Source: Usnea hakonensis | Lineage: Eukaryota; Ascomycota; Lecanoromycetes; Lecanorales; Parmeliaceae | Length of the DNA: 64,000 nucleotides | Direction of reading: 5' to 3' | NCBI GenBank assembly: GCA_013423325.1 | Contig: BLJB01000073.1 | Span: forward strand, 1 to 64,000 | Shown: piece by piece, positions 13,482-24,428 of the stretch | How positions within the stretch are numbered: the stretch's first letter is position 1 | How the letters are laid out: every line of letters starts with the position of its first letter | The notes under the pieces: model-generated | The model's input: only the letters and a program-made list of their open reading frames with translations | What the model was told of the DNA's origin: nothing | The model's database searches: none | Made by a program: the position numbers and the translations under genes

Positions 13482-16400
13482 TCAAAGCTCGATCTCTTCT
13501 TCCCAGTGATAGGCGTTCGATGAGAGAAGTCCATGATCAATACCCCAGGTACTTGCAGGCTCTTTGGCTGCTTTGTAGGCTTCCTTCCTTCGTCGCAATC
13601 TTATTGCTTTGAGATCTAGGTTGGACACATGTGATGCCTGAGATTCGAAATCTACATCTGATAGCGTGACCTGCGTTTCCGAATCTGATTGGCTTTCATT
13701 GAGGGCGTTTGGCACGTAGTCTGGCTCAGGCATCTCCTCTAGTAGAAAGTCACCTGCTTTATCGTCCTGGTTGGAAGTATCGTCATCGGATAGCTCGATG
13801 GGCTCGGCTTGTGTTCCATGGTTGGATGAATGTTCGTTTGGAAATGTACTTCCATTCGGGTCATGCTCTACGGGTGGTGCCGCTGAAGATACTTGGTCGC
13901 CAAGTATAGCTGTCCGTGACGAGCCTTCATCACCTCCAGCATGGCTGAAAGGTCGATTGGCGGACTTCAGAACTGCCGATGTCTTCTCGCTCTTGCTGCG
14001 TTTGACGTAGTGGCTGAATGATTGCTTGTATTCGGATAGCTTCCGAGTTGGAGATGACGATCCGGTCGCTAGACCTCTCGTGTTGAGATCATCTTGGTGG
14101 TTTCTCAGGGTTGAGGGGCTGGTCCGTGGGCGCTTCGGCACACGCTCTGGGTCGTCAAGAGCGCGAGATTCGGGATCTGAAGCGCATTCGAGAGCGCTTA
14201 CTGGACTCGTATGTCGCACTGGGACGTTCTTTTCTCTCGAAGATGTCAAAGTCGGCGAGTTACCATCGTTCGCACATCTTTTGAGAGTTTCCCGCTGGCT
14301 TGCAAGCAATTTCATCTCTTCATCGTGAGAAAATGTAGAACCAACGCACAGATGACCGAAAAGACACTCAATGCTTACGCTGAGATCCTCATAGCCTTCG
14401 TGAATGGTGCATGGATAAACGTCAACGGGCTTAAACGCTTTTACAAGATTGCAAAGCTCTTCATACGAAGAGTGCCTTGAGTAGGGGAATTCCTAATCAA
14501 GTAAGTCGTTGTTCGTTGTGTTGGAGTGTCTTGACGGTACTGACAATAATTCTTGGAAGCTCTTGATCCACAGGCCACGTTCCCAGTGGCTTTTTGCTAC
14601 GTCCATCCACGCTCTCCGCGCTCTCACTTGAAGCTACAACGGTCCCGTCGATCTGGTCGACCTTGCCACCTCCAGCAACAAGCTTAGCGAGAAGCTCTGG
14701 AAGCTCTGTCAATAGAATCGGTGTCGTCTCATCTTTCCAGCCTACATCAAGAATATCCAACGGGACATCCACCGTCCCGAATCTTTTGGCCTTGATGATC
14801 AGATCAATGGTACTCGATCGTGTGTTCTCATCTAAAATTTCGGTTTTGCACATCTTGATCAAGTCTCTCACGGCGGCGGCATCATTGAGTTCAAGCTTGT
14901 GCACTTGGTTCAAGTCACCACCACCCCCTCCAGCGCCCAGCTCACTTCAAGATTTCAGAGTCAGCATTTCAATTTCTTCAAGTTGATATCGAGGCACTGA
15001 TTGTTGGTGCATAGCAGAATATCGTGCCCGTTGGTTTGACTCGTATTCTCGACGTTGCGAACGAAATAGTACAGGATTTGGACTTACTGCAGAACGTTCC
15101 CTTCACGTGATCGCGAAAGAATTGGTCGGATATAAACCACATTTGACGCCGCCAATGCGCTGCAGCCCAATTCGCGCTGGCAACTGTGCAGACGAACATT
15201 CTCTTTTGGCGTCAAACACCCAGTTTGAAAGTTGTTGGCACACTCGAAGCCATACAGGGCAGGGCCTTCGTAGCAGAGGTTCTTGTCCTTGGCAGTAGTT
15301 CCTAAAGACTCGTACAGGGAATAATTATATTCGTCTAGGTGACACTACTTCGTGTAAGATCCCTTGCCTGTTGATCGATCAAGAAAAGAGCTACCTGGGA
15401 TTTCAAAGCGCGTGATAGAGCAATCCAAACATCCTCATAACCGAAAGTCCAGGCATGGAGATGGAAGCATGTGTCAATTGGGTATTTGCGGACCTTTTCG
15501 AGGAGCTCTTTCAGTCCATCTTCTTTTGTAGGGAACCTTCGGTGTGCAATATTCTTAGAAGCGAACGTTGTGTCCAGATAAATCTTATCTAAACGCCTGA
15601 TACCGTGGGCGTAGGGAAGGATTACGGGATTTCTAATCAGAGAGTTCACCCACCAAGGCTCGGCTAGATTGCATGTGTTAGAACCTTTGTTCCTCCACGA
15701 CGGTGGCGCTCACATCGAATGTCACCAGTATAGAGAATTGCCTTGGTGTCGTTTTCAATAAGGAACATGACAGCGCCGGCACAGTGATTAGCCTATAGAC
15801 CATCAACGCTGATACTTTTCTTCAGACGAGCAACGTACGTCTAGCAATGTGACTCTAAGAGAGATTCCCGGTTTTAGTTCAATCTCGGTCGGAGCGTTCA
15901 ATGGTATTGTCTTCTGGACTAGCATGTAAGCATACTGCGTATATCAGCGGCAGTGAGAACCAACCAGGAGTCTGGTAAGATGCTTGTAAGTCTGCTTCCG
16001 TGACTCCAGGAGCCCCTGACGAAAGTGAATGCGATGTGACTTTTTCTCAAGACGGAGCAGGAGCTGTAAATTTCTTAGCCACCAATTGATTGATCTGAAG
16101 ATGCGGTATGTACCTCTCGGGTTGTTGGGGAACAATAGATGAACGTAGAGCCTGCAAAAGTCTGCGTCTTAGTATTGTTGCTCCAGGCAATAATACTGAA
16201 GCGTAAGGGTCTTCCTTTTTCCCAGCTAAACACTTAGAATCTATGCTTGGTGGGAGCTAGAACGGGTTTTTGGGAGATGCAAACACGAAAACACTCACGA
16301 AAAGACTCGAGGCCTTGGAGATGATCGCTGTGTACATGACTGAGAAAGCAAGCGAGCGGGTTATCTCTCCCAGGAATTTTTCGAAAGTGGTCAACTCATA

Positions 16401-16542
16401 CGAGGTCAGCGACACGCAGGTGCAGAAGCCTCCAAGGAGACGGACTTCGAATGTCAAGAAACTCTGGTGGTCTGTAAGCCCGTGTCCATATGGTACAAGT
16501 ACAAATATTCGGACCCTCTACTACACCTCTGAATGTAGACAT
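13482..16542 (-). CDS. Artemis/SNM1-like metallo-beta-lactamase beta-CASP DNA nuclease
   Basis: Exons read downward: 16542-16446, 16394-16299, 16151-16114, 16063-15965, 15913-15839, 15792-15714, 15663-15395, 15344-15088, 14944-14545, 14492-13482; the phases close to 806 residues. The N-terminus MSTFRGVVE is the family start. The metal-binding HVHSDH (about 52-57) and ANHCAGAV, then YTGDIR (D about 159), define the MBL fold. The beta-CASP part includes RRLDKIYLDTTFA, HAWTFGYEDVW and, near the end of the catalytic unit, FPYSRHSSYEEL. The last ~280 residues are a Ser/Asp/Glu-rich non-catalytic tail, as in Artemis. Such enzymes open hairpins and trim ends in double-strand-break and crosslink repair in the nucleus. 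The first exon could alternatively contain one more intron, the donor at 16445 (GTCCGT) is weak, and the intron between 15088 and 14944 is the least certain join. Confidence 0.9.
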
Positions 16543-17699
16543 ACTAGCGTTTTCACTTTTGGTGCCCTGGCCGACTTGATAGCCACTTGCCAGCTCCTAA
16601 AGCTTTTGACTAAACGTTCTACCTCTTCCCTGACCTAGCCAGCTTGTTTCAGGAATGCGAGTCCCTTCCGGGTGTAATACAGTGTACTCGTACGTAATAT
16701 ACAGACACGACATGATTAGGTTCATCAGGACATGAGAACGCGAATTAACGGGAATGCTGTCTTTCAAATCTTCGACACGTTTGAGAGCGATTTGAAAGTG
16801 TTCTGATGATGTTAGAGCTGTGTGTTGCGCCGGTAAAGAAATGTGAAATCTTACGAATGGTACGTGGTAATAGAGTGTTTTGCTCGGTAACATGGTATCC
16901 ACTTTGTAGTCTAGGTCTAAGTGACCATGACTCTAGCAGGTTTTGAAAATGTCCCTGTGGGCTGATCGATTGGTGCACACCTAATTTTATAAGTTTCCGA
17001 GGGAGAGGCCAAGGAGAAGCGAGGAAGCCAAGGGCGCGTCCAAGCGAGAGAGGGAGAGCCTCGGCATCACATGATTTTGCCTGCTAAATTCATGTGGGGA
17101 CAAATGAGAGAGTGACTGAGAAAGGCGCCCGCACCAACGAAGCTTGCTTTTCGCCCGCACCGGCCTACCTTTTAGGTATTAGAGCGGTCAACTGCATATC
17201 CATTCGTATCATCTTCAATAAATGATTACGGGGTACACAGTACACCGTTGTTTAAAGTCAGCATCATGCATTGGCCTTCCTTCGCATCAAAATTTGACGT
17301 CTTTTTTCACTCTCTCTCCTCCTCATTCCTCGCATAACTCCCTCCACATGACAAGACATTTGCATGAAAGAAACCCGAGTGCCGCTACCCTGTGACTTGC
17401 ATGCAGTGCACATATAAAGTATTGGTCCTATCCCTCTCCTCATGTCGTGCCAGCACTTTCTACACGTATCTAGATCCAAGAACCCAACCTGAGGTTGATC
17501 ATCTTTTCAAATTCTTCACCTTTCGACCTCAGCAACTGTCGACACTCTTTACCCATACCTCGTCTATCAATTTAATTACCTCTACGCCAGTCTGACCTCC
17601 GTCGTTCCGGCACTAAGACTCTACTGCAGACAAATATCAGAGGACGTGGAGACATTGTTGCTATCACCCAAGTCTTCCATCCTCACCATATAACACATC
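16543..17699. other. Intergenic, nuclease promoter and long 5' leader of next gene
   Basis: Divergent spacer of about 1.15 kb. Short minus-strand frames at 16597-16902 and 16745-16978 show no domain. A purine-rich stretch lies at 16990-17065. From about 17400 to 17700 the plus strand is pyrimidine-rich, as expected for a fungal promoter or 5'-UTR. Nothing else recognised. Confidence 0.45.
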
Positions 17700-18578
17700 A
17701 TGAAGAAGCCAAGGGTTGAAGACCTAGTCATGTCACAATTGTTTCCTCAGAGGAAGGACATCGATCCAAGTGATTGGCAGACCTACGTCAGACGCAGTCT
17801 TATTCAAGAAGTCCGCACGGAAACCCTCTGTTTCTACGGGCCTTTCGACTGTCTCGAAGCCCAGTATCCGGGCCTAGACTATGCTAAGACAGCGCATCGT
17901 CTGCGCCTCAACCGGTTTCCGTGCCACCGGAAACTCTTCAGAGTCTTTGATGAGTTGAGGCTTACGGAATCCGAGATACATAGACTGTGTAAGTGGGAAG
18001 GCACACGGTGGGCTAGGGAGACATATGAGGCCAACAATCGGGTCAAAATAAAGGATACTACATGGAATGGTGTTTACGATTTCAGGAACAGGAGAACCAC
18101 TGTCACAGTTGCCCCAGGTTGGAGTGGAGAGACAGCGGAGACAGAGTTTAGAAAAGTCCCTGACAACGACGTGGAATCTGAGGGTGAAGATGAGGAGATG
18201 AGGGACTCGGATGAAGGCGATGAGCTTTCCGAGGAGAGCGAGGACGAGCTGCAACGAAGCGTTGGTGTGGATCTCAACCAGAGGCTCCTCGTAGCTACCG
18301 AGGCAAGGGCAAGGGGTGAAGAGGCAACCATTGATGCAGACTGGGAGCAATGGCTCAAGGAAGCAGCGGAGAATTCAAACTTGATGCCGGCTACCCCATC
18401 TCAGACTTCGGCACACTGGGGCCGAGAAATCCCAGAATACCTTCGTGAACATCCTGCAACCCTACGAGATCGTCTGCCACGACCACCACATTACTATCCC
18501 CCAGTTGCAGTGAACTCCGCTGTAGCTACGGCTGTAACAGTCCCGCCGCCTGCACATCCCGAGGGTGCCTCGATGTAG
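17700..18578 (+). CDS. Hypothetical acidic protein, intronless
   Basis: One open frame of 292 codons starts at the first ATG (ACATCATGAAG) after a pyrimidine-rich leader. I do not recognise a domain. The N-terminal half (residues 1-140) is mixed and looks folded, with many Trp, Tyr, Arg and His residues (for example RLCKWEGTRWARETYEANN). Residues about 155-190 are strongly acidic (SEGEDEEMRDSDEGDELSE). The last 60 residues are Pro/Ala-rich. There is no signal peptide or membrane segment. The length, good start context and complex amino-acid use support a real gene, probably a fungus-specific family. No function can be assigned. Confidence 0.7.
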   Translation: MKKPRVEDLVMSQLFPQRKDIDPSDWQTYVRRSLIQEVRTETLCFYGPFDCLEAQYPGLDYAKTAHRLRLNRFPCHRKLFRVFDELRLTESEIHRLCKWEGTRWARETYEANNRVKIKDTTWNGVYDFRNRRTTVTVAPGWSGETAETEFRKVPDNDVESEGEDEEMRDSDEGDELSEESEDELQRSVGVDLNQRLLVATEARARGEEATIDADWEQWLKEAAENSNLMPATPSQTSAHWGREIPEYLREHPATLRDRLPRPPHYYPPVAVNSAVATAVTVPPPAHPEGASM

Positions 18579-19007
18579 GAAATGGAGCACTGGATGCGTG
18601 AGCCCTTGGTAGTCCATGACTTCTACTTGGTACGAATCACGAACAATCAGAGTTTCACGTGGGAAGATTGAGCGGATGGCTTTTTTACCTTACTCGTGGT
18701 TATGATTGGGCAGCAAGCATCTCCGGCGTTCTCCATCTCTGCATTTATGGCTGGATAATTGCGGCTTTTCGGTATTTCCAGCTATCTGGCATGATGGGCT
18801 GCACTGACAGGGTTCCGTAAGAAAATATCTGAGCCTCCATCATCGGCTATAAGGGCTTCAACATTGTGGTCTTGATGAAGGCAAAGCAATAATAGATTAA
18901 GCAAATCCTGTTCTCAAAGTAAATGCCATAAATGAGATTCTATGCGTGATATTTGCACCAAAAGAAACATTGCAGGATTCGTCATATATTCTGAAATCTA
19001 TCTCTGA
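18579..19007. other. Intergenic between convergent genes
   Basis: 3' flanks of the acidic hypothetical and the oxygenase-like gene. No coding or structural signal seen. Confidence 0.5.
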
Positions 19008-20580
19008 CTAACGAAATCGTCTCATTACCTCCCTCGACAATTCACCAAAAGTAGTCCCTTTGTCTCTGTCCACTACTTCATCTAATCCGGGTTGCGTAAA
19101 CCTACGCCGCTTCTGTGTTAGTATTGCCAGCTCAAGCTGTGTTCTCATTCCAAGGCAGGTCAGATAAGCTGGGGACAGAAAAATCTCTGAGCTGTTCCAA
19201 TCCAGGAAACGTTTTGATGCTGATAGGAAGATATAGATTGGAAAGAAGGTTAATTCGAACGGGTACTTACACCGCTAATGTGTTCCTAGACACCCTTCTT
19301 CCGCTCTTCATTGCTCCTCCAGCACGCACAAAATGAGGGACAGCCCTGAATTTGCCCCTTGTGATCACCTGTAGTGCTTCGCCCGTCTGAAAAGCTAAGC
19401 AGTCCGCAGGGATGGAGACCTTTGTGACGGTGGAATCGCGTGCGCGAATGTAGAGACCAGTGTCCGGGTCTGGAGCAGACGAAAGGAAAGGCAGAGCTGG
19501 TACCGTAGATGGCGGTTTTGTTGAAACAGACGCGGGAACTTGTGGAGAATGTGCCGTCTCGTCCACATAAATGGCGGACGTCAAGCCAGTAAGGCAGCCA
19601 TCTTGATGATGTCAGGCTGGGGACGTTTCTCTTAAGACCAATTTTGGGTACATAGCCATGTCTGAGAGTGCTTTACTCCAAGAACGACTCGCAGCCGGAA
19701 CACAAAGCTAATTTTGAGAAAAGACATGAACGAAGATTACTTACGGTCGATGTGAGTCGCGCACCATGAATCATGGTCTTGTGCTGTGGAGACTGGAGCA
19801 CACGAATCGATGTTCGCCTCTTGAATGGATTTGGACGAGGCTGTTGGGGGAAAGTAATGCAACAAACGGGCTTTCGTTATCATGGAGCTTTTCACTACAT
19901 GTTCTAGGTACCCAGGCTCATAGTCTTCGATGTTGGCTACGGCATACTGATCGCATGCACGGGCGACTAGCACTGCAACATCGATCATCAAAGTGCAGAG
20001 TTCCTCGATTGCATCTTGAAAACCTGGCAGAGCAGTCTCATCTGGCCATACGTTGGGTGCTGTGAACTCTGGGAAGTCAATTGAAGAAGGCACCGTGACG
20101 CCTTTGCCCTGATAGAAAGCGCAGTTGACATAGTATGATCCTTTCAGCGTGTCGTACGAACCACTTTTGAGAGTCTCTTTGCCATGACTCCATCCGCTAA
20201 GATACTCTGCTGCGGGGCAGGAAAGAAACTCTAACGAGCATGAGCGGGAGTACTCGTATATTGCTATCATCCAAACGCTCCACCAGACAAGTGACCAAGC
20301 TTTACAAAACAAAAGAATACATACCAAGTGTCTCCGGGGGTAAATTAGCAAGATACGACGCGTAAGAAAGAACCTCTTGACGAAGTTGGAGAAAGCGTGA
20401 GGGTAAATCCTTGACAATCAAAATGCCTAGAGAAGAAGGGCCAAATGCTTCTTCCAACGTTTCAAAGGAAACAGAAGCTGGGACTCGAATCAGAATCACG
20501 CTTCATTTTTGGAATTCATGAAACTGACAAGCCTTGAGATCTTCTAAGCTGACCAGAACGGCATTGCGAGGTTCGTACAT
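19008..20580 (-). CDS. 2-oxoglutarate/Fe(II)-dependent oxygenase-like protein (clavaminate synthase-like)
   Basis: Exons downward: 20580-20529, 20477-20325, 20209-19745, 19601-19271, 19101-19008; 364 residues. The true start (MYEPRNAVLVSLEDLKA) is in a small first exon. The next in-frame upstream codon block contains a stop, so the GTCAGT donor at 20528 and CCCAG acceptor at 20478 are needed. Landmarks: SFETLEEAFGPSSLGILIVK, SGWSHGKE, then HID (H221, D223) in CATHIDHGCLTG, a distal His (about 313) in RAVPHFVR and Arg about 329 in SRNTLAVFTQP, giving the expected H-x-D...H iron triad and a candidate co-substrate Arg. It is a conserved fungal family related to isopenicillin-N-synthase-type enzymes; the substrate is unknown. 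The acceptor at 20210 is a NAGNAG tandem, so one Ala may be optional. Confidence 0.85.
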
Positions 20581-20668
20581 ATTCCCCCAAATTCTCAGAA
20601 ACCACGCAAGCCTCCCAGTCCGAATGGGTCAAATTTCCAGCAGTCAAGTTTGACCAGGAACCCTCGGA

Positions 20669-20758
20669 AGGGCTGATCTCCAGGGAGATCAGCCCTAAAA
20701 CAACGGTTGTTTTAGCTTCCCTCGTTCTACCTAGCTAGACTTAGCGGAAGTCTCCGCT
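20669..20758. repeat. Three consecutive hairpins in a bidirectional promoter
   Basis: Between the divergent oxygenase and FRG1-like genes lie three perfect inverted repeats: AGGGCTGATCTC (20669-20680) with its complement at 20685-20696, loop CAGG; TAAAACAAC (20696-20704) with its complement at 20706-20714, one-base loop; AGCGGA (20743-20748) with TCCGCT (20753-20758), loop AGTC. They could be a miniature foldback element or regulatory structure. Confidence 0.7.
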
Positions 20759-20820
20759 TAGGAATGCCCTCGGCCTAGGACTTTAAATGCTGACCTCGGA
20801 CCTGACAAAAATATCAAAAA

Positions 20821-21678
20821 ATGGTCAAACCCTTGGCTTTTAAGGGGGACAAAAATCCCAAGAAGCGCAAAAGTACACATTTGGATAGTGGCTTCGCCCC
20901 CGAAGACAGCAATTCAAAGGCACTCACCACACAAAATACGATAGTCGAAGCCGAAGAAGACGATAGCTGGGTGACGGCAGAGGCAGCAACAGACATCACG
21001 GGACCGATTGTATTTGCTCTACCGTCTACGAGACCGACTTGCATCGCGTGCGATGCAAACGGGAAAGTGTTTACCAGCGAACTCGAGAATATAATAGAAA
21101 GCGATTTGGCCACGGCAGAGCCTCACGATGTGCGGCAGGTTTGGATTGCGAATCGAGTCGCAGGCACCGACGAGATCAGCTTCAAAGGTCACCACGGACG
21201 GTAAGCGAATGCATATGTTTTGCAAAGTTGCAGGACAAAGAATGATCTTTCTAGTTATCTGAGTTGCGACAAGATTGGTTTGCTATCTGCCACGCGCGAA
21301 GCCATATCCCAAGAAGAATCCTTCCTCTGTATCCCGTCTCCAGACACACCGGGCGCTTTTAGCGTCCAGACAGTACGGGAGAAGTTTCTCGCTCTTGTCG
21401 CGGATAGTAAAGTTCCGGAGATTCGTGGCGATGCAGAGTCAGTATCCTTCAACACAACTTTACGTATACGGATGCAGGCCAGGTTCAAGCCAAGGTTAAA
21501 AGCCAACAAGGAGTCAAAGACTCGGGAGAAGGTTAGCAGGAAAGAATTGGAGGAAGTGGTAGGGAGAAAATTGGAGGAGGAAGAGGTGAGGAGATTAAAG
21601 AAGGCCCGGGTGCAGGGCGACTATCACGAAGCGATTTTGGACATGAGGGTGAAGGGAAAGCATGACAAGTATTCTTAA
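20821..21678 (+). CDS. FRG1-like protein (actin-crosslinking/beta-trefoil fold)
   Basis: Exons 20821-21200 and 21255-21678, 267 residues. The intron is 54 bases; CG at the donor joins T to give Arg-Tyr-Leu. The product starts MVKPLAFKGDKNPKKRKS with a basic nuclear-type segment. The FRG1 core follows, with the diagnostic GRYLSCDKIGLLSATREAIS block just after the splice and further beta-trefoil repeats (FNTTLRIRMQARFKPRL). The C-terminus is Lys/Glu-rich. FRG1 proteins are nuclear/nucleolar, bind RNA and F-actin and associate with spliceosomes in animals; the fungal role is inferred only from family membership. Its start lies 240 bases from that of the divergent oxygenase gene. Confidence 0.9.
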
Positions 21679-22217
21679 GAGCCTGCCACGTACTCCGAAG
21701 TGGAGTACAATCCCGCCCACACTCACAGGGAGAAAACTATTGGTTCCTGTGCCACCTTAAAACAGAGGTGTCAGTCGAGAACCTAATTCAGCAAGCAAAC
21801 TTTGCGGTCGCTTAGCTGTACAGCTTACACTTCCTGGCTATGAGGTTTTGGACCAGTTTCAGCACAGATATCGGCTCAGGAGAATCTGACAGGGGCAAAG
21901 TATCTGACCTTTGCAGGCCGCCTATGTAGAGACTGTTTCGTAAGGCGCTATCGACTGTTGAAATTTTTGACTGGCCAGCCCGGCGGACGCATGAATTTTT
22001 GGGTGGAAGGAAATTCCATGGTGATGCGGAATGCAGGGTCGAGAAATATGAGATGAGCGTATCATCGTCCTAGATGCTTTCTGTGGCGCCTTCTAAGGAC
22101 AATTTGTGGATCCGAAATAAGCCATTTCGCCTTGCTAAAAGCCCAATACTCCGGCGCCTTTTGCAATATGGGCTTTTGCTTGAGAAGCCCGTACGATACA
22201 CGTTGAACAGCGTCATA
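21679..22217. other. Intergenic between convergent FRG1-like and WC-2 genes
   Basis: Shared 3' flanks. A 62-codon frame at 22074-22262 overlaps the WC-2 3' end on the opposite strand and has no support. No other structure seen. Confidence 0.5.
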
Positions 22218-23787
22218 TCAGCCGCTAGTACCGACGCCTGCAGGCAATCCAGATGGAGTTGATCTAGGGATTGTGCGTTCTTTCTTTTCCTTTTTGGCCC
22301 ATCGTACTTTGCAGAAGATTAGCTGTTAGCGAATCAAACGTACTATAGAATCAAGCTACTTACGCCCGCATGCGTTGCACAAAGTCTTTGGCCCATTGGG
22401 ACCTTTTCTCCACTCTGGCGAATCCAAAGTTCCGCAGTCAGTACAGACATACTCGTCAGCCACTTTTAGCTTCTTTTTTTTATCACCCGCACGGTTGTCC
22501 TTGTCGACCGGTATGGCAATACCTGCGTCGCCTCTAATCAGTGCTGGGCTCGCATCACCAGTACTGATGCCCTGTGAGCGTTCCCCGTCACGATAGCGTA
22601 AACCGGTAAGCATCTCAATGGTTTCGATATGAGTGGCACCTTCGTACCGCGCCATTTTATCGTAGATACTGTCAGGCCTTGAGCCGGCGGTTGCTTCATC
22701 AAGGTTCTGCTGGGTGAGAGCAGTATTCGAAACGCTAGGCTTGGCTGGTGGGGGCATGCCATTGTAACCATTCGATTGAGTGGATGTCATTGAGGCCGAG
22801 CCTGGGGTCTCGCTCTCGGTTCGTTGGGTGTCAGACGGGGTAACACTGCCGTGACCATCTTGCTTCTTTTGGTAATGGCGTTGCTGTGCCTCAATCTCTT
22901 CTTGCTCCTCTCGGCGTAGGTCAGCGATTCGCTTTGTCAAACGCTCGTTCTCGATCTTGTGCTCGAGAAAAGAGTCAAGCAGGCTTGCATTTTTTGGCGG
23001 ATATGGCCGAGCCATCATGAAGAAGCCTCGGCAAAAGCCAGTTGCATTATTTGGTCCAAAAGCTGCCGCATCGGATGTCAGGTGAGGGTGTCCATGCGAT
23101 TCAAATATTGTATACGTATCATCGGCCTTTTTAAAGCGATAGAAGAAACGGAGACTGTTCCCCGAAGCTATTGATTCGTTGAATTCTCGGACGAAAATCC
23201 CTCGATCGTCCTGGTGGATAAACTCTACAATGAATTTTCCAATGAGCGCTTCGTGGGCATAGCCTGTCAAACTCTCGGCCGAAGGTGATACGTAGAGAAT
23301 TCTTCCATCAGGGGTGAGGATGTGAAGGAAGTCTTTAAGCTCTTCAAGTACCCTCTGTGACCAGTTCCTTCGTTTGGTAAAGTCTGTTAAGGTACTGCCG
23401 CCACTGACATTGGTCTGAGTGCCAAATCCTGTCGGTAACGGACCAGCTCCAGCTCCAATCATTATGCCATTGACGACAGCAGCATCTTCGCTGACCTCAT
23501 TGCCAAGCTGCTGCTGCGGATCCAGATGCGCCTCGTTTGCGCCGTACGGTTGTGACTCAGGAGCGTTGTTGAGGGTCACGTCAATGTTCATCGGAAGCAT
23601 GTCATCCAAACCATCCATCATGTCTCCGCCATGATCCAGCAAGTCTGCCATATTGGTGTCCCCACCACCCATTGCGTCAACCTATAAGTCAGGGTGTGCA
23701 TGACGGTGATGAGAGATGGTGAGGGCTCACTGGATTTCGGACTGTAGAAGACATGCTGTCTTGGCCATTCTCGAACATCATGGACAT
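22218..23787 (-). CDS. wc-2: White-collar-2-type PAS/GATA photoreceptor-complex factor
   Basis: Exons downward: 23787-23731, 23681-22364, 22306-22218; 487 residues. Exon 1 encodes [19 protein letters not shown] and splices to [21 protein letters not shown] single PAS domain spans about 133-230 ([38 protein letters not shown]). A coiled Glu/Arg-rich segment follows at about 245-275. One GATA zinc finger lies at about 432-457: C-TD-C, 17-residue loop, C-NA-C, split by the last intron and completed as [13 protein letters not shown]. This arrangement (one PAS, no LOV photosensor, C-terminal GATA finger) is WC-2, the partner of the blue-light receptor WC-1 that binds light-responsive promoters and, in Neurospora, the clock gene frq. 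WC-1 is not in this window. Confidence 0.96.
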
Positions 23788-24428
23788 GATGATTCGACCA
23801 CATTGGATGGTGGAGTGCTCCTCAGACGAGAGGAAGAGGAATAAACATGGTCAATCCTCCTATGGAGGGATTGGGGCTGGACCCTGAATAAGATGCCTTG
23901 ATAGGTGCGGATTCAGCCGCAGTCTAGCGTATTGAAAAGTGTACGGATCCCTGAGTATTGGGATCTGCCGTAAGTGTAGACTTTAGATACGTGCTACAAA
24001 CGATCAGCTACTTCAGTCTTAAGGCAGATGGTATCTGGCTACCCATTTCCTTAGCATTAGCCTTCCTAATATAAGTTGTTTTGCATGTTTTGGGAGCCAC
24101 ATACTCAGATGCCAAGAGATGTCAAAGTATTTAAATGCGCCAAGACGGCACGTGCTGACGTGAAATCGCGGGGCAAAAATCTACCTTACTTTGTTAATAG
24201 CGCGACTGGATCCAAGTGTTCAATCTCGAGAGCGGATTCAGAATTCACAGTTTTCCCCAACACAGCAGTGGGTTGATAGTATTGTAGTAGTCTTGCACTA
24301 CCTACTATTTCTTCAGGTGCTCTCCCTCTCCCCTCAAGAACTCTAATCTCTCAAATCCTGAATTTCTTCCTCCCATGGCAGACACTCTCGCCCGGTAGCT
24401 GACTTGAGGTCCTGGAGGAAAAATCAAA
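23788..24428. other. Divergent WC-2 / RAD50 promoter region
   Basis: About 640 bases serve both genes. There is a short plus-strand frame at 24076-24276 without resemblance to anything. No clear repeat or structured element was found. The RAD50 side is CT-rich close to 24300-24400. Confidence 0.5.

Noticed and set aside
14497..15649. Separate small genes on the minus strand
   Set aside because: They are exons of the Artemis-like gene, with matching splice phases and family blocks running across them.
20302..20499. Oxygenase start at 20499
   Set aside because: The codon there is GTG, with an in-frame stop just upstream; the spliced start at 20580 restores the conserved N-terminus.
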